Both the position numbers and the translations under genes were made by a program. Source: Opitutus sp. (lineage in GTDB: Bacteria; Verrucomicrobiota; Verrucomicrobiia; Opitutales; Opitutaceae). Taken from it: a stretch of DNA of 37,416 nucleotides. The notes below the pieces were generated by a model that worked only from the letters and a program-made list of their open reading frames with translations, ran no database searches and was not told where the DNA came from. Each line of letters starts with the position of its first letter. Positions within the stretch are counted from its first letter, which is position 1. Shown piece after piece: positions 34,601 through 37,416 of the stretch. The stretch lies in the NCBI GenBank assembly GCA_009695305.1, contig SIBG01000036.1, forward strand, positions 1-37,416. Direction: 5' to 3'.

Positions 34601-35008
34601 ACGCCGGCCTTTACCGTCACCACGCCGCGCCTGATCAACGTGTCCGTGCGCAAACACCTCGGCACCGGCCTGACGGTGGGCTTTGTCCTCGGTGGCAGTG
34701 TGCCGACGAAAGTTCTCGTGCGCGCCGTCGGCCCGACGCTGGGAGTGTTCGGCGTGCCCGGCCCGGTCGACGACTCCCAACTGACGCTTTTCAACGACAA
34801 GTCCGTGAAAATTGGCGAAAATAACGACTGGGGTGGCACCGCCGAATTGACGGCCGCGTTCGGCAGTGTCGGCGCCTTCGGTCTGCCTGCGACGTCCAAA
34901 GATGCGGCCGTGTTCTTGACGCTCCCGCCCGGTCTCTACTCCGTCCAAGTCAGCGGCACCGCCAACTCCACCGGCGTCGCGCTCGTGGAGGTTTACGAAG
35001 TGCCGTGA
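31646..35008 (+). CDS. Secreted M60-like zinc metallopeptidase with C-terminal Ig and tandem module
   Basis: Encodes 1120 residues from the ATG at 31646. A signal peptide (VCVFLLFLAGAAKAQ) ends near residue 35. Residues 60-250 resemble the GATase-like N-terminal domain of TCAF/M60 proteins (RYGSGRAVAFSHDGYL; VGVIGVNGLVARL). STGLYAAPGQVVTVRLP and VRIGAHTDRLW mark the M60-like N domain. The catalytic site is FFHEVGHNHQSPDW with His602, Glu603 and His606, and Glu620 in GTGEVTVN as third ligand: HExxH-13-E, as in the M60 (enhancin-like) family, whose known members cut mucin-type glycoproteins. An Ig-like domain (about 765-850) and the tandem C-terminal module shared with the preceding protein follow. 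It starts 38 nt after that gene and is probably co-transcribed. Both genes end with the same 18-nt stretch plus TGA. Confidence 0.9.
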   Translation: MKTSSLPSPGHRCLFLPGPVAWARVCVFLLFLAGAAKAQTSSAADVETLLAGVAQIPRVGAPGGLIAFGEQAFPVLATSADANSQQAVVAAARYGSGRAVAFSHDGYLVSDLRDAGFTALLTNAVNWSANKTGPRVGVIGVNGLVARLQAAGFNAANTTAGALAGFDVICLTPNTTARADITALQAFAQAGGGLVVAFTGWGWASLNPTRSLAEDFPGNWLLNPAGIAWTPDALSAPANLPATPRPPALIHAQRALDAAVAAVAPGGTALSAANAALVSGALTVALASLPAADTLFRPRFATVLASASVNRVPTPQNPVTAANVLGRAAIVDEFRRLALQPADQVTAHPAAAVFPGAVSATAPRVTRSVPILASRPRRQSTGLYAAPGQVVTVRLPAAGLGRNFSVRIGAHTDRLWQLDSWPRHPEISRSWPLTQAETRVASPFGGLIYLERTTADSGANFDVEISGAVAAPHYVRGKNTVAEWRSTLRQHAAPWGEIESDKMIVTTEGGVLAALDDPEAVAAVWDAVLDSEADLAVMSRVRASPERFVVDQEISAGYMHAGYPLMAHLDVKTKLVNAAFILSPATNANITRQGDQNWGFFHEVGHNHQSPDWTFDGTGEVTVNLFSLYAFDKVVGQPVAENSFIDAARRQREFRAYNFDNPDFERWKTEPFLALSMYVQLQLAFGWDAYKAVFAEYRGLAAADRPRTEQEKRDQWMVRFSRQIGRNLGPFFQRWGVPTTEAARASLVHLPVWMSDEVMPATTVIYTQPLASQQVSSGRSVTLSVAAVGTPAPTYQWTRDGFAIPGATTFSYTIPAASAADAGTYRVVVTSGTRTTTSEAAAITVVAANPGRLINLSVLTSVAPAPDSFTMGYVVGGNATVGAKPLVIRAAGPSLGAFGVPGTLDDPKLETFAGSIKTGENDNWGGSATLTSALAAVGAFAYTGPASKDAALTASITTRDNSVVVSSATATGGGTVIAELYDATPTPAFTVTTPRLINVSVRKHLGTGLTVGFVLGGSVPTKVLVRAVGPTLGVFGVPGPVDDSQLTLFNDKSVKIGENNDWGGTAELTAAFGSVGAFGLPATSKDAAVFLTLPPGLYSVQVSGTANSTGVALVEVYEVP

Positions 35009-35014
35009 GCGTGG

Positions 35015-35073
35015 CACGGGCTGCTCGGCCCGTGATTTTGTGAGCGGAAGAACCCGGGCTGGAAAGCCCGTGG
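35015..35073. repeat. Two-hairpin repeat between convergent genes
   Basis: CACGGGC (35015-35021) pairs with GCCCGTG (35028-35034). CGGGCT (35055-35060), loop GGAA, pairs with AGCCCG (35065-35070), followed by TGG. The two arms are related (CACGGGC/GCCCGTGG). The element fills the space between the M60 stop (35008) and the toxin stop (35078), the same position type as the element at 7436-7506 though of different sequence. Confidence 0.75.
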
Positions 35074-35077
35074 CCCT

Positions 35078-35419
35078 TCACTCTTTCGCCGGCAGCAGCA
35101 TGGCCAGCGCTCGCCGCACGGCGGCGCGATCAGCCGCGGCGAGCACGCCCGCTTTTCGCAGCACGAAGCGCTCGTCGAGCGTGAAGAGCTTCATCCGCAC
35201 TAACGAGGGATGCGACAGCCCGGCCCCAGCGAGATCGCGCAATTCCACGTCGAGCGGCCAGCCGCGATTCTCGATGCTTGTGATCATAGCCAGCACGAGG
35301 TGCGCGGCCCGGTCGTTGAAGCCCTGCGCGGAGAGCACGACCGCCGGCCGCCGCTTGGTCGCAGCACTATCCGTGAAGGGAAACGGGACGACGACGACGT
35401 CGAACGCCTTAAAGGTCAC
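35078..35419 (-). CDS. PemK/MazF-family toxin
   Basis: Encodes 113 residues from a GTG at 35419. It starts FDVVVVPFPFTDSAATKRRP (6-25) followed by AVVLS, the PemK/MazF signature, with the basic KRRP loop that contacts RNA. LVLAMITSI and LSHPSLVRMKLFTLDE are the later conserved strands. MazF toxins are ribonucleases that cut mRNA at short sequences when the antitoxin is lost. The gene overlaps the end of the antitoxin gene by 11 nt, so translation is coupled. The likely state is active, since the reading frame is intact and full length for the family (about 110 residues). The recognition sequence cannot be predicted. Confidence 0.9.
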   Translation of the reverse strand: MTFKAFDVVVVPFPFTDSAATKRRPAVVLSAQGFNDRAAHLVLAMITSIENRGWPLDVELRDLAGAGLSHPSLVRMKLFTLDERFVLRKAGVLAAADRAAVRRALAMLLPAKE

Positions 35420-35645
35420 GGTAGGCGCGTTCGTCGTGCGCGGAGTGCCATTCGTCGCTCAGCGTATCGGCCACGGCCTGGGCAAAAACATGGTCGGCGG
35501 CCCGGGCCTTTTGGAGGAAAATCTGACCGTCGCGAAACTTGAACGCCACAGAGTCGCCCGGCTTGAGCCGCAGTTTCTCGCGCACGCGCCCGGGGATGGT
35601 CGCCTGGCTCTTGCTGGTGAGTTTGCTGACGGAGAGGGTCTGCAC
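35409..35645 (-). CDS. AbrB/MazE-type antitoxin
   Basis: Encodes 78 residues from a GTG at 35645; the longer frame upstream is not family-like. The swapped-hairpin DNA-binding domain fills residues 5-47: SVSKLTSKSQATIPGRVREK, then LKPGDSVAFKFRDGQIFLQK. The C-terminal third (ADTLSDEWHSAHDERAYRDL) is acidic and aromatic, as expected for the toxin-wrapping part. It should neutralise the PemK-like toxin and repress the operon as a dimer. A perfect 6-bp inverted repeat overlaps the proposed promoter just in front of the start, a plausible operator. There is no Shine-Dalgarno sequence at the right distance. Confidence 0.88.
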   Translation of the reverse strand: MQTLSVSKLTSKSQATIPGRVREKLRLKPGDSVAFKFRDGQIFLQKARAADHVFAQAVADTLSDEWHSAHDERAYRDL

Positions 35646-35648
35646 GGT

Positions 35649-35684
35649 GAGTAAGATTGGTATTACTCGCCGCACTGGGGTCAA
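35649..35684 (-). promoter_or_regulatory. Toxin-antitoxin promoter with overlapping operator
   Basis: Reading the minus strand, TTGACC (35684-35679) is a good -35 and TACCAA (35662-35657) a weak -10, with a 16-nt spacer. GAGTAA-8 nt-TTACTC is a perfect inverted repeat at 35668-35649 that covers the -10. Transcription would start only a few bases before the GTG at 35645, so the mRNA may be nearly leaderless. Confidence 0.5.
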
Positions 35685-35730
35685 GCCCGGGAGTGCGAGC
35701 GGCTCGGGGCGGGGCTCAGTTGCTTGCAAG

Positions 35731-35785
35731 TGTGGGGCGGGCTTTATGCCCGCCGGGCCATGGCGGGGATAAACCCCGCCCCACA
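35731..35785. repeat. GTGGGGCGGG palindromic repeat pair
   Basis: TGTGGGGCGGG (35731-35741) is inverted at 35774-35785 (CCCCGCCCCACA). Each half also folds on itself: GGCGGGC-TTTAT-GCCCGCC (35736/37-35754) and GGCGGGG-ATAAA-CCCCGCC (35762-35780). It can form one large or two small hairpins. It lies upstream of the toxin-antitoxin promoter in a gap of 248 nt that is otherwise without genes. Confidence 0.85.
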
Positions 35786-35832
35786 GTGAGCCATTGCGCC
35801 GAGGTTGCAGTAATGCGAGGTGCGCCCGGCGT

Positions 35833-35884
35833 CCCGCCCGCATGCGCCTGGCGATGGGTTGAAAGATGCGGGCGGGCCGCCCGC
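35833..35884. repeat. Competing palindromes after the ABC permease gene
   Basis: CCCGCCCGCAT (35833-35843) is perfectly inverted at 35866-35876 (ATGCGGGCGGG). The right arm can instead pair with what follows: GCGGGCGG (35868-35875) and CCGCCCGC (35877-35884) around a single G. The two folds exclude each other. It starts about 9 nt after the permease stop on the minus strand and could end that transcript, though no T-tract follows. Confidence 0.7.
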
Positions 35885-35893
35885 GCTCCCGGC

Positions 35894-37027
35894 TCAATCC
35901 AGCGTCTGCCGGTAGCGGGTCACGCCGATCGTCATGGCGATGGCGAGGAAGAGCAGCAGCGGCCAGAGCTCGGGCGCGATTTCGGCGAGGCCGTTTCCTT
36001 TCAGCAGGATCCCGCGCACGATGCGGAGGAAATGGGTGTTGGGCAGGCAGGTGCCGACCCATTGCGCCCACTCCGGCATCCCGCGAAACGGAAACATGAA
36101 ACCCGAGAGCAGAATCGACGGCAGGAAAAAAAAGAACGCCATCTGCACGGCCTGCAGTTGATTTTTCGAGAGCGTCGAAAAGGTGATGCCCACCGCGAGG
36201 TTGGCGGCGATGAAGAGCAGCGACACCGCATAAACCAGCGCCAGGCTGCCCACCATCGGCACCCCAAACGCGAATCGCGCCGCGACCAAAATGAGCGTCA
36301 CCTGGATGTAGCCGACGGCGATGTAGGGGAGGATTTTTCCGACCATCACCTCGAAGGGGCGCACGGGCGTGGCGAGGAGGTTTTCCATCGTGCCGCGTTC
36401 GCGTTCGCGCGTGATGGCGAGCGCGGTGATGATGACCATCGTCATCGTCAGCACCACGCCCATCAGGCCGGGCACGATGTTATATTGCGTGATGTTCTCC
36501 GGGTTGTAGTGCGCGTGGAGCCGGAAATCGATCGGTCCCGCCTTGGCCCGCAGGCGGGTGAGCGGGCCGGTCAGGTCGCGGTTCAGCACGGTGTCGGCGA
36601 TGGCACGCACGGCGGCCACGGCGGGCCCGGTCGCGGCGGGATCGGAGGCGTCGGCCTCGATGAGCAGCACAGGGCGTTCGCCGCGCAGGAGTTTGCGCGA
36701 AAAATCCTCGGGGATGTTGATGACGAACTGCACCTCGCCGAGCTTGAGCAGCTGATCCGCCTCGGCTTCGCTGGCGGCTTCGCGCACGAGTGAAAAATAG
36801 TCGCTGTGCCGCAGCGCGGCGACGAGCGTGCGGGCGAACGGCCCTTGGTCGGCGGCGCGGATCGCGGTGGGCAGATGCTTCGGGTCGGAATTGATCGCGA
36901 AGCCGAACAGCATGAGCTGCATGAGCGGAATGCCGACCATCATTGCAAACGTCACGCGGTCGCGCTTCATCTGGATGAATTCCTTGAGCACGATGGCCCA
37001 GAGGCGATGGAAGGTGAAGCGCCTCAT
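35894..37027 (-). CDS. ABC-2 type transporter permease (YbhS/YbhR-like)
   Basis: Encodes 377 residues. The N-terminal span (FAMMVGIPLMQLMLFGFAIN) is followed by a large extracytoplasmic domain (about 47-185, VQFVINIPEDFSRKLLRGE) and five C-terminal spans. ITRERERGTMENLLATPVRP (about 207-226) is the hallmark cytoplasmic loop of ABC-2 permeases, and FFFFLPSILLSGFMFPFRGM the later signature. The type resembles YbhS/YbhR/YhiI exporters of drugs or lipids. The ATPase gene lies just upstream on the same strand, separated by 109 nt that hold a repeat. Only one permease gene is in the window; the E. coli ybhFSR cluster has two. The substrate is unknown. Confidence 0.92.
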   Translation of the reverse strand: MRRFTFHRLWAIVLKEFIQMKRDRVTFAMMVGIPLMQLMLFGFAINSDPKHLPTAIRAADQGPFARTLVAALRHSDYFSLVREAASEAEADQLLKLGEVQFVINIPEDFSRKLLRGERPVLLIEADASDPAATGPAVAAVRAIADTVLNRDLTGPLTRLRAKAGPIDFRLHAHYNPENITQYNIVPGLMGVVLTMTMVIITALAITRERERGTMENLLATPVRPFEVMVGKILPYIAVGYIQVTLILVAARFAFGVPMVGSLALVYAVSLLFIAANLAVGITFSTLSKNQLQAVQMAFFFFLPSILLSGFMFPFRGMPEWAQWVGTCLPNTHFLRIVRGILLKGNGLAEIAPELWPLLLFLAIAMTIGVTRYRQTLD

Positions 37028-37038
37028 GGATGGCCTGG

Positions 37039-37116
37039 GGTAGCGCGGTGCTTCAGCCCGCGTTCTAAGCGGGTGGGGTAAGCGGGGTCAGACGCGGGCT
37101 GAAGCCTTGCGCTACC
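37039..37116. repeat. GGTAGCGC inverted repeat pair inside the ABC operon
   Basis: The left arm at 37039-37063 starts GGTAGCGCGGTGCTTCAGCC. The right arm at 37092-37116 ends CTTGCGCTACC. Inverted, they match at 22 of 25 positions, with the core GCTTCAGCCCGCGT identical. The 28-nt spacer is G-rich. It lies between the ATPase stop (37137) and the permease start (37027). Confidence 0.88.
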
Positions 37117-37136
37117 TCGGAGCTTGGGCCGTGCGC

Positions 37137-37415
37137 TCATGAAAAATTATCCCGCGCGTCGTCCATCAGGCTGATGAACACATCCTCGAGGGCGGAGCGC
37201 ACCCGGGTCCACTCGTGGGTGGTGTCGCGCACGGCGGCGATCGCGGCGTCGAGTTTCTGGGCGTCGCGCCCACTTACGTGGAGCGTGTTGCCGAAGGCGA
37301 CGACTTGCTCGACGCCGTCGCGCGCGCGAAGCGCGGCGGCGATCTCGCGCAGGCCGGCGCCGGTCACGACCCAGGTGGTGAGCTTCGCGCTCGCGATGAC
37401 TTCGGCGACCGTGCC
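37137..37415 (-). CDS. ABC transporter ATP-binding protein, C-terminal end only
   Basis: Only the last 92 or so codons are in the window; the gene continues beyond the right edge. The first residues seen, GTVAEVIASAKLTTWVV, and later SALEDVFISLMDDARD match the C-terminal tail of ABC-2-partner ATPases, after the nucleotide-binding domain. No Walker or signature motif lies in this part, so the identification rests on the tail and on the ABC-2 permease gene immediately downstream on the same strand. It should power that permease. Whether it is a double-domain protein like YbhF cannot be seen. Confidence 0.75.
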   Translation of the reverse strand, partial: GTVAEVIASAKLTTWVVTGAGLREIAAALRARDGVEQVVAFGNTLHVSGRDAQKLDAAIAAVRDTTHEWTRVRSALEDVFISLMDDARDNFS

Positions 37416-37416
37416 G

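Noticed and set aside
31592..35017. A minus-strand frame of 1141 codons opposite the M60-like gene
   Set aside because: It exactly shadows the plus gene and ends in the flanking repeats; composition typical of antisense GC-rich frames.

Overview
The window is GC-rich bacterial chromosome, by eye about two-thirds G+C, and densely coded on both strands. No gap between genes exceeds 300 bases. I infer a member of the Verrucomicrobiota, probably Opitutaceae-like. The basis is the N-terminal pattern of the TonB-dependent receptor, two very large secreted proteins ending in a tandem module that I associate with this phylum, and a dense set of palindromic repeats at gene borders. No rRNA, tRNA, CRISPR array, prophage or transposase was seen.

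Layout. 1-4.8 kb (+): the end of a TPR protein, a YdeP-type molybdopterin oxidoreductase, a DUF3016 protein, an Hsp15-like S4 protein and a hotdog thioesterase. 4.9-7.4 kb (+): a Gly-rich RRM protein with a strong terminator, a DEAD-box helicase and a UDG-family protein. 7.5-9.0 kb: a divergent pair, a CtBP-like 2-hydroxyacid dehydrogenase (-) and a secreted FKBP (+). 9.1-11.7 kb (+): a YncE-like propeller fused to a phosphoesterase. 11.7-13.8 kb (-): an SGNH hydrolase, RarD and a small lipoprotein. 13.9-15.4 kb (+): a Pro/Ala-rich membrane protein with four basic motifs and a GspB/PilP-like C-terminus. 15.4-18.5 kb (-): MarC, a tRNA-dihydrouridine synthase and a PatB/MalY C-S lyase. 18.7-19.7 kb (+): two Hsp20 genes. 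19.8-22.4 kb (-): the TonB-dependent receptor. 22.6-25.4 kb: a DCC/DUF393 protein (+), a TerC/Alx-type protein (-) and an MscS channel (+). 25.5-35.0 kb (+): two adjacent giant secreted zinc metallopeptidases, one metzincin-like and one M60-like. 35.1-35.6 kb (-): an AbrB/PemK toxin-antitoxin pair. 35.9-37.4 kb (-): an ABC-2 permease and the end of its ATPase.

Most genes look like ordinary housekeeping or envelope functions. Three things stand out. First, several unrelated two-armed palindromic repeats occupy gene borders. One two-hairpin unit of 63 nt (21 codons) lies in frame inside the oxidoreductase gene, and another supplies the start codon and first residues of the FKBP. Second, the neighbouring peptidases have different catalytic folds but carry the same tandem C-terminal module and finish with the same DNA. 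Third, the Pro/Ala-rich membrane protein repeats a short basic motif four times on its predicted cytoplasmic side.

Regulation visible in the sequence includes a perfect inverted repeat over the toxin-antitoxin promoter/start region, a 33-nt-period direct repeat between patB and hsp20, two good intrinsic terminators and a hairpin in front of the dus gene.
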